Assembly (NCBI GenBank): GCA_039583875.1
Contig: CM077166.1
Location: 87,604,564-87,668,563 of the forward strand
Length of the DNA stretch: 64,000 nt
Direction: 5' to 3'
DNA from: Platanthera guangdongensis
Taxonomy: Eukaryota; Streptophyta; Magnoliopsida; Asparagales; Orchidaceae
Shown here: one piece after another, positions 54,241 to 64,000 of the stretch
Layout of the letters: each line of letters opens with the position of its first letter
Numbering within the stretch: the first letter of the stretch is position 1
Made by a program: the position numbers and the translations under genes
The notes under the pieces: generated by a model
The model's input: only the letters and a program-made list of their open reading frames with translations
What the model was told of the DNA's origin: nothing
Databases searched by the model: none

Positions 54241-55256
54241 ATCCGAGCAGCATAACTCCTATACAAAATGGTTCAAAAGAAGGAACAAGATTACAAACAC
54301 CAGCTGCTTATTTATAGACAGAAATTTCAGGAGACACGCCCCCTGACACGGGCGTGTAGAGGGTGCGTGTCAGCACTGTACATATGGCGGCCGTGAATTG
54401 ACTGGAGATTTTGACTTTGCGGCTGAAAATGCGGCGGTCACGCCCCAGGTCACGGTCGTGACATTGGGCGTGTCGTTCGGCGATTGATGGCGTTGTTGGC
54501 TTCAGGGGGTCACTCCGACGGCGGTTTGTCGGGCCAGGTGGCGGAAGACACGCCCTAGGTCACGGGCATGACTCTAGGCGTGTCGGGTTGAGTCGACGAA
54601 TGTTGAGCTGAAACTTCATCGAGTGGGAAATTTGTCGAGTTGAAAATTCGTCGAGCAGGATGGAGTGGTCACGTCCCCGGTCACGGGCATGACTCTTGGC
54701 ATGTCACTGAGGTTTTGACGATCGTCGAGCGGAAGTCGTCGTGCAGACAATCGTTGAGCGGAATATCATCGAGTGCGAGAATCGTCGACCGGAAAATCGT
54801 TGAGCGGTCGTTTTCGTCGAGCTTGCTAAAGTGGTCATGCCCCAGGTCACTTGCGCGATGCTAGGCATGTCGCGGAGTTGTCGACGATCGTCGAGCGAAA
54901 ATCGTCGAGCGCAAGATTGTCGAGCGCAAAATCATCGAGCAGTATGGACATGGGTCTGGGTCACGCCCCATGTCGGGTGACACGGGTGTGTCGAGCTTTT
55001 TCTTCAAAAAATGGCTGATTAACTGGATTTTTACGTGTCACGCCATGGTCACGGGCGTGACCCAAGGAACACGGGTCGTGACCCATGCAAAAATTTGACT
55101 TTTCCTTAAATTTGTCAAAAAATCAAAATAAACTAGGTTAGCAAAATATTTACAAAATAAGAGCAATTTATTAAGGAGGTATAAGTAAAAATGACGAAAA
55201 GTAACTAAAACGACTTATTTATTATACACAAAAATACGTATATTTACAACTCATCA
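54241..55256 (-). mobile_element. C1 outer 5' LTR, part right of copia
   Basis: Colinear with 36140-37211. On the minus strand it begins TGATGAGTTGTAAATATACG at 55256. It contains a good TATA box on the minus strand (TCTATAAATAAG, about 54309-54320), hairpins TGACACGGGCGTGT (54345) and TCGACGATCGTCGA (54880). It is the promoter-side half of the LTR. Confidence 0.88.
54309..54320 (-). promoter_or_regulatory. TATA box of the C LTR
   Basis: The minus strand reads CTATAAATAAGC. C2 has TTCTATAAATTC at the corresponding place on the plus strand (60341). The 3' LTR of C1 has a weaker version near 36220. Confidence 0.55.
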
Positions 55257-55721
55257 TATGCCCATATGTAATTCACACTAAGTTTGTCCAACTTTGACCT
55301 TAATATTAACCAACCTGACCTTAGATATGTTTCTTTATACATTGATCTCCTGAAGTTTGGACGACCCTAGGTATATAAACCGATTGTATAAAATCTTGCA
55401 AGATCCCCTAGGGCAAGCACTTTTGTTTATAGTGGATTTTGAATCTAGCGGAGATAATAGATATGGCAAGATTTCCTAGGGCAACCACTTTTGTTTATAG
55501 CAGACTCGAGCTTGGTGGAGATAATGGATATGGTAAAGTGTTTGGAAGCGGGTCTTTTGGGTTTTCAGACATGCGTTAAGAGACACGCTGAAGGAGTAGT
55601 TGAAGCATGACCAAACTTCAGGACGAGGACTACGAGGAAGAAATTAAGCATTTGTCCTTATTCTGCCTAAGTTGTTCTAGGAATCTGGTTTGAGCCTTCA
55701 CAATTCTGATACTAAGGCGTA
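55257..55721 (+). other. Element A internal region resumes; TSD TATGC, no gene
   Basis: TATGC at 55257-55261 is the right C1 duplication. The remaining ~460 bp up to protease shows no gag motif and no clear frame. A direct repeat is visible: GCAAGATCCCCTAGGGCAAGCACTTTTGTTTATAG-like text near 55397 returns near 55459. Gag has been deleted or has decayed beyond recognition. Confidence 0.55.
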
Positions 55722-58700
55722 ATGGTTAGTGAAAAACCGACCTATATGCTATTTGATACCGGTGCCTCACACTCCTTTGTGTCTGAGGATTTCATTAAGG
55801 ACATGGAGGGAGTACAATACTTTACTGGTATAGCCCGACGAGTGCGCCTACCGGACGGCTCGGAGATGATTGAAATCGCTAAGTATGAGTTCGAGATATT
55901 TATTGAAGGAAAGGCCTTTGAGACATCTGCCACAGTCTTGAGAATGTCGGAGTTTGACATCATTTTGGACATGGCGTGGTTGGACTGGCACTTTGCAAGG
56001 ATTGACTGTGCAGAGAAATGAATCTACTTGAGACATGGGGACTCCGATGTCATCTTCCAAGGTATTAGCTTCACACCTCGCATGTTGTTATCTTCAGTTC
56101 AGACTGTCAAAGCACATATGAAGGGGGATGAAGTCTTCATGATCTGTTTCGAGTTGAAGGAGTTGGCGCAGGACATGAAAGATTTACGGGTAGTGCGGTA
56201 CTTTCTCGAGGTATTTCCTGAGAAACTGCCAGGACTACCCCCGCATAGAGAGGTTGACTTATAGATTAATCTAGTACCGGGTGCCAATCCTGTATCCGAG
56301 GCCCCTTACTGAATGGCCCCGAAGGAACTCGTAGAGTTTAGAGTTCAACTGCAAGAACTGGTGGAGTCAGGGTTCGTTCGCCCCAGTTCATCACCTAGGG
56401 GAGCCCCTGTATTGTTCGTGAAGAAGAAGGATGGAACCCTGCGTTTGTGCATAGACTATCGGGAACTAAATCAGCAAACGGTGCAGAACACTTATCCGCT
56501 ACCTCGAATCGACAAGTTGTTCGATCAACTAGTGGGAGCGTATTGGTTTTCTAAGTTGGACTTGCGCTCAGGGTATTATCAGTTGAGAATATAAGAACCA
56601 GACATCTAGAAAATGGCCTTTAGTTCAAGATATGGGTTGTACGAGTTCACTGTAATGTCGTTTGGGCTCACCAATGCCCCTTCGGCCTTCATGAGCCCTA
56701 TGAACAAGGTGTTTGAACCTTATTTGGATGTCTTCGTCATTGTATTCATTGATGACATCTTGGTCTACTCAAAGACGGAGGAGGAGCATGTTGAGCACTT
56801 GACCTTGGTATTGAAGAAATTAAAAGAGCACGCCTTGTTCGCCAAGTTCAGCAAGTGCGAATTCTGGCTTAAAGAGGTTGCTTTCCTGGGGCATGTGATC
56901 AGCGGAGCAGGACTAGTAGTGGATCCGGCCAAGGTGTGTGCCCTGAAGGAGTGGTCGCCTTTGAAGTCGGCGGCCGATGTGGGGAGTTTCCTTGGACTTG
57001 TCGGGTACTACCGCATGTTCGTAAAAGGATTTTCAAAGATTGCTCTTCCTCTTACTTCATTGACGAAGAAAGGTGTGCCATTTGAGTGGACACCCCAATG
57101 TGAAGCGGCGTTCCAGGAGGTGAAGGATAGACTTACCTCCGCCCCATCCTTGCACTTCCATTTAGGAAGGAAGGATTTCAAGTTTACACTGACACATCAT
57201 ATCAAGGGATGGGAGCGGTGTTGGTGCAGCATGGACAAAAGATTGCTTATGCTTCAAGACAACTGAAGAAACATGAAATCAATTACCCGGTTCATGATTT
57301 GGAGCTTGGAGCAGTGGTGTTCGCCTTGAAGGTTTGGAGGCATTATCTATACGGCGTCCACTGTGAGATCTTTTCAGATTACAAAAACTTGAAGTACGTT
57401 CATACTCAGAAGAAGTTTAACTTGAGACAACGGCGGTGGTTAGAATTTCTATACGACTATGAGTTCACCATGGACTACCACCCCGAAAAGGCGAACTCAG
57501 TGGCCGATACATTGAGTAGGAAGGTACCAGGCTCTAGACCAGAGGCTCGATTGATGAGTATGGAGTTAGCTCGGATAACTGAGGAGATGGATATTACTTT
57601 GGTGTTTAAAGCTCCTTCGACAGAGTATACAGAGTACTTGGCAAGCATGAGCATAGTTTGTGATATCTGAGACCGAATTAGAGTGGAGCAAGGAGTGGAT
57701 GCGGCCCTGGCCCCGACAATCAAGTCAATCAAAGATGGGACTACGGATGAGTATACGCTAAAAGACGGCCTCGTTTATTTTCGAGGTCGGCTCTACATTC
57801 CCAAAGGCGGTAAAATCTGGGAGGATATCTTGAGAGAGGCTCATTGCTCTCAATATTCAGTGCACCCGGGCATTGCTAATATGTACGTCGGCTTACAGAA
57901 GACCATGTGTTGGCAGGGAATGAAAAAGGATGTCTGATATTTTGTTACACATTGCGAAGCTTGTCAAATGGTGAAGGAGGAATGCAAGAGTCCCGATGGT
58001 TTGCTACAATCGTTGCCCATACCCGAGTGGAAGTTTGAGGATATCTCCATGGACTTTGTCCATAGGTTACCTCACTCGCGCTCAAGAAATGATTTGGTGT
58101 TGGTGATAGTTGATCGCCTGACGAAAGTAGCCCGGTTAATCCAATGAAGAAAGAAGCTCAAGTGGATGTCTTAGTACGCTTCTTTGTGGAGCAATTCATA
58201 CGCTATCATGGTGTGCCTAAGACAATCGGTTCGTACCGGGATGGTCATTTTACCTCAAGGGAGTGGAAGGCGGTACAGGCGTATTTGGGATCGCGCCTTA
58301 CCTTCAGCACCACGTTTCACCCTCAGACGAACGGGCAATCTGAAAGAACCATCCGGACATTAGATGATTTGTTGTGATTATGTGTGTTGGATAGAGGAGA
58401 ACCGTGTGAAAGACTCTTACCGTTGGTAGAATTCTCCTACAATAACAGTCACCAGGCTAGTATCGGCATGGCTCCTCATGAAGCTCTTTATGGAAGAAGG
58501 TGTAGAACCCCCTTGTCTTGGGTGCAAGAAGAAGACCCGAAGGCTTTGGGTGTTGAATATATTGATGATACCGATGCGGCAGTTTGACTGATACGGGATC
58601 GCATGTTGGAAGCCCAAAGTCGGAAGGCAAAGTATTATAATGCAAAGCACCGGATGGTGGAGTTTCAAGTGGGTGATATGGTGTTCCTGAAAATCCGACC

Positions 58701-59103
58701 GATGCATGGAGTGTCACGTGTGCGTGGTGTGAAAAAGCTCAGCCCAAGGTATGTTGGGCCTTATACTATATTGGAAAGGATTGGCTCGTTGGCCTATCAG
58801 TTGGAGTTACCGTCCGAGCTAGAGAACCTCCACGACGTGTTCCATGTGTCGTCGCTTCGGAAGGCGCTGTTGCGGCCCGATCAATACATCCCCACAACTG
58901 ATAGTGTTGTGGCGTCTGATAGGTCTGTGCGACTAGAGCCGGTGCGGATCGTAGATAGCGAGACAAGAACGTTACGCCGCGAAAGTGTTCCCTTGGTGAA
59001 GGTGCTATGGTCCAATCATGGGAAGGAGGAATATACATGGGAGCCGATGGATGTGATGCAAAAATACTATCCGGAGTTATTTGCTCAAGGTAATTTTATT
59101 TAA
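55722..59103 (+). pseudogene. pol: Element A pol (PR-RT-RH-IN), heavily decayed
   Basis: Protease: [10 protein letters not shown] near 55750, ending [32 protein letters not shown] at about 56420, FIDD at 56744-56755, [11 protein letters not shown]. RNase [22 protein letters not shown] (57260-57525). Integrase: HHCC finger (HPGIANMY, CEACQ) at 57850-57970, core pieces at 58020-58590 (IGSYRDGHFTS, TNGQSERT), C-terminus at 58603-59103 (LSPRYVGPYTILERI, VKVLWSNHGKEEYTWE). Stops at about 56019, 56262, 56592, 57668, 57936, 58376 and 58586, with frame changes near 57200 and 58140. The order and end are those of a Tekay-like chromovirus. Confidence 0.9.
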
Positions 59104-59189
59104 AAGCATATTATATTTCTGTTATGCTTTTCTCTCCATAGCCTAAGCCTGATTTCGGGGTCAAAATCTTTTATTTTGTTTATAGGATT
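59104..59189 (+). other. Element A pol-LTR gap, polypurine tract not recognisable
   Basis: Between the pol stop and the LTR at 59190, the place of AAGTGGGGGAGAGT in B is taken by T-rich sequence. GATTTCGGGGTC at about 59149 may be the remnant of the GGACGAAA-type block upstream. Confidence 0.45.
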
Positions 59190-59585
59190 TGTAACGTCCC
59201 AAATCGCACTAGGCCCCTCGTACGTGTTTTTGAGTTAGGAGAGCTGACTTGGGTTCAGGGGGAGTGCTGACAACATGGCAGCACATGTGAAAAGGAGGAG
59301 AAATAAGTCAAGCATAGGACACGGGTAGAGACACGGGCATGTCCCTACCCGTGTGGGAGTGGCCAGCTCTGGAGTCGATGACTCGAGTATGTCCAAAGAA
59401 GGACACGGGTAGTGACATGGGCGTGTAACTACCCGTGTGAAGGGACACGGGTAGATACACGGGCGTGTCCCTACCCGTGTCAAGATCGACGTGTCGAGAT
59501 CGACGAACTACGTGTCGAGATCGATGAACTTCGTGTCGAGATCGACGAATTGTATGACACGGGTAGAGACACGGGCGTGTCCCTA
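59190..59585 (+). mobile_element. Element A 3' LTR, first 396 bp
   Basis: Begins TGTAACGTCCCAAAT and follows 10145-10530 closely (for example AGGACACGGGTAGAGACACG). It is cut by C2 after GTCCCTA. CCCTA at 59581-59585 should be repeated after C2 outside the window. Confidence 0.9.
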
Positions 59586-60340
59586 TGATAAGTTGTAAAT
59601 ATTCGTATTTTTATGTACATAAATTTAGTCGGTTCAGTGTTTTTCCTTTATTTTTAGTTGTTTTTGTTCAATAAAATGCTCCTTTTATTATAAATATTTT
59701 GTTAATTGACTTATTTTATTTTTCAGAAAAAAGTACAAAAAAATGCCAAAAACAGTAAGTACACGCCCGTGTACTTACTGGTCACGCCCGAGTCCAGGAC
59801 GTGACACGACAAAATCCAGCAAAATGAACAAATTTTGAAGAAATAGCTTGACACGTTCGGTCACACGCCCAGGACATGACCCTTGTCTAGCGCTCGATGA
59901 TTTTCGCTCGACGATTTGTGCGCTCGCCGATTTCCGTTCAACGATCGTCGAACACCCGTCACGCCCGTGACCTGGGGCGTGACCACTACATTTAGCTCGA
60001 TGAATACTCGTGCTCGACGATTTTCCTCTCGACGATTTTACTGCTCGATGACTTTCTGCTCGACGATCGTCGAACCCCCGACACGCCCAGAGTCACGCCC
60101 GTGACCTGGGGCGTGACTTCCGCCACCTGGCCCAACAAACAGCCGCCGACGACTTTGTACATAAATGACGCCCAGTTCAACCTCCCCGACACGCCCACCG
60201 TCACACCCGTGACAAGGGGCGTGACCGCCGCATTTTCAGCCGCAATGTCAAATCGCCGTAAACCACCGAAATCTGATGTAAATAGTGCTGACACGCCCAC
60301 TGACACGCCCGTGTCAGAGGGCGTGTACTTTGAAAATTTT

Positions 60341-60350
60341 TTCTATAAAT
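60341..60350 (+). promoter_or_regulatory. TATA box of C2 LTR
   Basis: TTCTATAAAT lies just downstream of the palindrome-rich part, as in the outer C1 LTR. Confidence 0.55.
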
Positions 60351-61239
60351 TCACAACTTCTGTATGAGTTCAGGGTTCCACTTTTTGAACCACTTTGCTT
60401 ATGTTAGAGCTGTTCTTGGGGGCTGTTTATGCATTGTAAGGGAATTTTCTCTCCCCCCCCCCCATTTTTATGTATTTGTTTTATGTTTATTGTAACCCTT
60501 TTTTACTTAATAGAAATGTTCATTTTCTCCTCTATGATGTATGAAAATCTGCTCAAGCGCCCTACCTTAAGTAATTTTTCATTTGCTTTTTTGTGCTTTT
60601 TATGTTTTTCCATAGCTTTTGTAACTAGTTTAACTTAGGAATTTATCGATTTTCTAGACATTGTAATCGCAATTTTATTTCCATACTCCGTACTTGTTTA
60701 GGTTTACTTTGTTATTTCTATGTAGTTTTCATTCCTATGCGTTTATAAAAATGTTTTAAATGGTGGTTTTTAAATTTCTTTAACTTAGGCTCTTTAGGAT
60801 CGTAAAACTTTTCGTTCTCTCTTAGTTTTATTTCCACTTTTTATGTGTTTCTATAAAGTTATAAGAATGAAAACGTAAGCATTTTAATTTTTCAACCACT
60901 TCATTTTTTTGCTTTTATTTTCAAAATCTTTTTGCCCGTTTAAATTTTATTTCTTCATTTTATGCATTTCTACCGTATTCTATCGGTAGAAATGTATTCA
61001 TTTCAATTTTTCGAGCACTTGCACTTTTCGTTTATTTGAAAAAACTTTTGCTCCTTTAAATTTTATTTTCACTTTTTATTCAATTCTACTGCATTCTAGC
61101 GCTAGAAATGTAGTTGTTTTAATTTTTCAGTCACATAGTTTTTAATATTTTTTGTACGTGTGCGTGCATGTATGAGTTAGTTTAAATTTCTTTCTTTCAA
61201 TTATGTAGAGTGTGTGTGTGTGCTGCATTTATTTTCGCC

Positions 61240-61670
61240 TACTCGTTAAGAGTTAAATGTCGTGCTTTAATTCTCTCCTACTCATTTGAGTAGGATTTGT
61301 GTGCGTGTGTTTTACTTTCAAGTAGAGTGCGTGAGTGTTAGCATTTATTTCAACCTACTCACTAGAAGTTAAATGGCAGGATTTTATTTACCGCCTACTC
61401 ATTTGATTTAAATGGCAGATCGTTATTTGTCTGTAATAATTTGAGTAGTATTTGTACTAGCATTTATTTACCGCCTACTCATTTGAGTTAAATGGCAGGA
61501 CTGTGTATGTGTTTAATTTTCAGTAGAGTGCGTGCGTGTGTGCATTTATTTTCTCCTACTCGTTTTAGTAGGATTTGCTTTCTTTTTCCCGCCCACTCAT
61601 TTGAGCAAGGACATGCACTTTTACACCTTTCATTTCAGTTCTACTCATTTGAGTAGGACTTGCAATTTAC
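61240..61670. repeat. Palindrome array ACTCATTTGAGT in C2 LTR
   Basis: CCTACTCATTTGAGTAGG, CGCCTACTCATTTGAGTT and CTACTCGTTTTAGTAGG recur. They are the reverse-strand counterpart of the arrays at 34940-35350 and 41660-42028. Confidence 0.8.
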
Positions 61671-62662
61671 TGCTTTCCATTTACTGCTTTCATTTTCCTG
61701 CTTTATTTTACTGCTTTAATTTTATTATTTTCAATCGCTGCCGTGCCCATTCCGATGAGTGGCTAACGTTCTTAGCACCCAGTATCGAAGATCAATGACA
61801 CAGATAAAATTGCTTTAAACAATTAAAGGTGCTTATTTTCTAATTAATTAAAATCACATAAGGTTTGTCGTGGGTTACGACGCGTAGGACCACATAATCG
61901 ATGTGTGGGGCCTATTTCCGTAGTCCATACGATAGCTAGCCGAGAGGTCGTGCGTATGGACCGATCACCGCTTAGTAAATGGAGTTCCGCACTAACCCTC
62001 GAGAGAGGAGGCGCCAACTCTACCGGATTGCGTTCCCCACCCAATAGCTGGGTTTTTAGCATAATGCGGGCATTAAGAGGAATCCTTCGTCGGACGAGAG
62101 CTCGGTCGAATAGTTTTAATGTTCTGGTGAGCGATAGTGCTAGAGATAGGTGAGCTTATTTTAGTGGAACCTCCACGGCCAAGTCTCCGCCATAATTATT
62201 TAGAATCTTAGGATATCTTTTTATTAAAAGTCTATTTTAGTTGTAATTTAATTCGGTGACATCGCGCTAAGCTCTTCATCAGCTCCACCCTTTATTATGC
62301 TTTTATTTTCTGCCTTTTGTTTATATATATTACCCGACAAGTAATTATTGGTAAAATAATAGTCCCCTCCAGGGAAGTGTAGAAATAATCGAACCGACCC
62401 CGAGAATAATACGACCTCGATATTCCACCCGGAATATCCTATACTACTCATGATAGGTGCACTTGCCTCCTTTTGTTGAAACTAGATCACACCTTTTTAT
62501 ATCCAAATAAATAAATACGCGCGCCCCGTTTTCTAAATAAAAAACAAATCTGCTTTTCTACATAAATAAAATCGCCCTGGGCGCCGCGCATCCTCTCCTA
62601 TTTTTGGAGTTTTAACCATATTAAGTTTTCGGACTTGATGTGAAAAATATCAATCAAGTTTT

Positions 62663-62680
62663 TGGCACCGTTGCCGGGGA
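62663..62680 (+). other. C2 primer-binding site (tRNA-Asp)
   Basis: TGGCACCGTTGCCGGGGA matches the 18-nt tRNA-Asp site with one change (A for G), probably a decayed CpG. Confidence 0.88.
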
Positions 62681-64000
62681 TTTTTCGAGTCGTTATTTTG
62701 AACCCGGGAAAACTATTAATTTTACCTATATATATTAATATAACAAAAAAATAGATTGGCCAACTAACAAAAAATATACTAATAATAATAATCATCATAA
62801 GAATCATAATAATAAAACTAAAAAACTTACAAAATTTTAAAACTAAAAAAAAAATTGAAAACCCATAAAACTGAAAAAATCGAAAAACCCCTAAAAGACC
62901 TAAAAAATTCTACAAAATGAAAAAAACTTAAAAATATTTTTCATTATTTTTATGAAAAAACTATAAACAAAATAAAAAATAAATAAAACTTAAAAAACTT
63001 AAAAAACTAAAAAACCCTCAAAACCTAAAAAAACAAAAAAACCTACCTCAAAAATCAACTAAAAAATAAAAAACCTACTTAAAAAAACACAAAAAAATAA
63101 TAATTTGATTTTAAAAAAATGTATATATTTTGCTTATTTTATTTTCACTTGTTTTGGTTCGGTGCGCTTCCCATTTTTGTGCGCGCTAGGTGAGAGCATT
63201 TCTATCGCACTCTTATAGCTTAGACGTTAGCTTACGAGTCACCACACACAATCCCCCCACCCACCCACAATCTTTTCGCTGGGTTTATATTTTCGTTTTA
63301 TTTTTTTTCTTTTATATTTTTGTTTGTTTCTTCTTCTTCTAACAATACTGCAGGGTTTCGACCCGGGCCTCCCGTACTCGTCTTAAGGGCAACTTCTACC
63401 CTCACTTTTTCATTTTTGTCCATATTATTTTTGTATATTTATCATTCTGCATACTTAGATTGCAACATTGTGGACAATGTTGGGGTTAAGTATAGGGGTA
63501 TTTTCCTATTCTGTATTTTTTATTATTACGTACTCATAAAAAATACAAAAAAATTACAAAACTTAAAACCTAAAAAAATTTCCTTGTTTTTGATAATAAA
63601 AAAAACTCAAAAGAAAATCATAAAACAAAAGAAAATTCACAAAAAAAACTTATAAAACATCAAAAAAAACATTTTTCTTTTTTCCTTTGTAAATATTTGT
63701 TTGTAAAAATAATTCTCTTTCCGCGCCCCCTCTTCTTATTTGTAAAGCTCACTTTTTAGCATGCCCGTGGCGTTCGACTCATCGAACAAACCACCCAAAG
63801 AGTCTATTCGCGGGTCATCAAGTTTTTACAAAAATAAATTCAAAATTTCAAAAAACCTTAGAGAATAATAACTTAGAATACAAAAAAAGAGATAAAAACC
63901 CTAAAAATTTAAAAAATAAAAAATAATGATAATCAAAATACAAAAAATAATAAAAACCCCAAAAAATCCAAAAAACTTTTGTAACGAATAAATCGAATAA
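62681..64000 (+). other. C2 internal region, non-coding as far as seen
   Basis: Long A-rich runs to about 63120, then the conserved blocks GCGCTTCCCATTTTTGTGCGC (near 63167) and ACATTGTGGACAATGTTGG (near 63465), then more A/T runs. The short open stretch at 63320-63655 covers the second block and low-complexity sequence. I do not call it a gene. Confidence 0.65.

Larger units (their letters stand above)
14026..55256 (-). mobile_element. Element C1: large non-autonomous LTR element (LARD), minus strand
   Basis: Element sense runs from 55256 down to 14026. Order: full-length-type LTR starting TGATGAGTTGTAAATA (55256, interrupted by copia, ending 40645), a tRNA-Asp copy (40638-40565), a 40-bp LTR piece, a partial LTR (40530-39694), an 18-nt primer site (39687-39670), a 2.5-kb non-coding internal region, then a 3' LTR (37211-33986 and 14095-14026) split by B1. 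The internal region lacks gag and pol, so the element is non-autonomous. The tRNA-Asp primer site and LTR size suggest the Athila/Tat side of Ty3 elements (inference). A 5-bp duplication with one mismatch flanks the whole unit. Confidence 0.8.
10145..59585 (+). mobile_element. Element A: decayed Ty3 chromovirus hosting the nested stack
   Basis: Parts in order: 5' LTR 10145-13912, primer site 13915, short internal piece to 14025, insertion of C1 (14026-55256), resumed internal region from 55257 with pol 55722-59103, then 3' LTR from 59190, cut at 59585 by C2. The two LTR starts agree closely (GTAACGTCC, AGGCCCCTC, GGAGAGCTGACTTGGG). The remainder of the 3' LTR should lie right of the window. 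Gag is absent: only about 560 bp separates the primer site from protease once C1 is removed. Long LTRs and the pol C-terminus suggest the Tekay/Del group. Confidence 0.85.
59586..62656 (+). mobile_element. C2 5' LTR (3.07 kb)
   Basis: Contains hairpins at 59760-60320 (ACACGCCCGTGTAC, CTCGACGATCGTCGAAC, TGACACGCCCGTGTCAGAGG), a TATA box at 60341, AT-rich leader sequence, the ACTCATTTGAGT palindrome array at 61240-61670, and the block with CATACGATAGCTAGCCGAG (61925). It ends AAATATCAATCA. Confidence 0.87.
59586..64000 (+). mobile_element. Element C2: second C-family element, plus strand, runs off the window
   Basis: LTR 59586-62656, primer site 62663-62680, internal region to the window end. 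The LTR starts TGATAAGTTGTAAATATTCG, the same as C1 read on the minus strand. It lies inside the A 3' LTR. Its internal region carries the two blocks shared with C1 and no gag or pol. It has not been interrupted within the window. Confidence 0.87.

Noticed and set aside
60430..60640. 69-codon hydrophobic frame in LTR C2
   Set aside because: It is AT-rich LTR leader sequence and the corresponding regions of C1 do not keep the frame.

Overview
This is plant nuclear DNA, almost certainly angiosperm heterochromatin. Nearly every base belongs to LTR retrotransposons inserted into one another, and I see no host protein-coding gene. The domain content (Ty3/gypsy chromovirus-like pol, Ty1/copia Sirevirus-like pol, a large non-autonomous Ty3-type element primed by tRNA-Asp), LTRs of 1.7 to 3.8 kb and tRNA-iMet or tRNA-Asp primer sites are plant-typical. 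The species cannot be named from this sequence.

Layout: 1-2148 is the right part of a long LTR (A0). 2149-7638 is a decayed minus-strand Ty3 element (D), joined at about 7639 to the 3' end and LTR of a plus-strand Ty3 element (E, to 9942). 10145 to beyond the window is a nested stack. Element A (Ty3, LTR 3.77 kb) is the host. C1 (minus strand, 14026-55256, non-autonomous, flanked by TGTGC/TATGC) sits in A's internal region. B1 (14096-33980, flanked by TCACG) sits in C1's 3' LTR. B2 (21529-31500, flanked by GACAC/AACAC) sits in B1's 3' LTR and belongs to the same family. A Sirevirus-like copia element (minus strand, 42039-54235, flanked by AACTC) sits in C1's outer 5' LTR. C2, a second C-family element in plus orientation, starts at 59586 inside A's 3' LTR and runs off the window.

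Three things stand out. (1) C1 carries, at 40565-40638, a nearly full-length tRNA-Asp copy including the 3' CCA, fused to its LTR where only an 18-nt primer site should be. It differs from the expected tRNA at position 58, the usual m1A stop for reverse transcriptase. It looks like a fossil of primer read-through followed by template switching. (2) The B family has a gag frame without an ATG. A conserved 8-codon ATG micro-exon with a splice donor lies inside every B LTR and joins in frame to an acceptor just before gag, so splicing would remove the primer-binding site from the translated RNA. A 71-bp intron-like segment at the gag/protease boundary also removes in frame. Elements E and A carry equivalent LTR micro-exons. 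(3) Unrelated families share arrays of short CpG-rich palindromes, some with compensatory changes in both arms.

How the parts work together: B2 is the most intact element. Its pol is open from protease to integrase and three premature stops account for its inactivity. B1 is older and disrupted by frameshifts. A and D are heavily decayed. C elements encode no proteins that I can recognise and would depend on enzymes supplied by another element.
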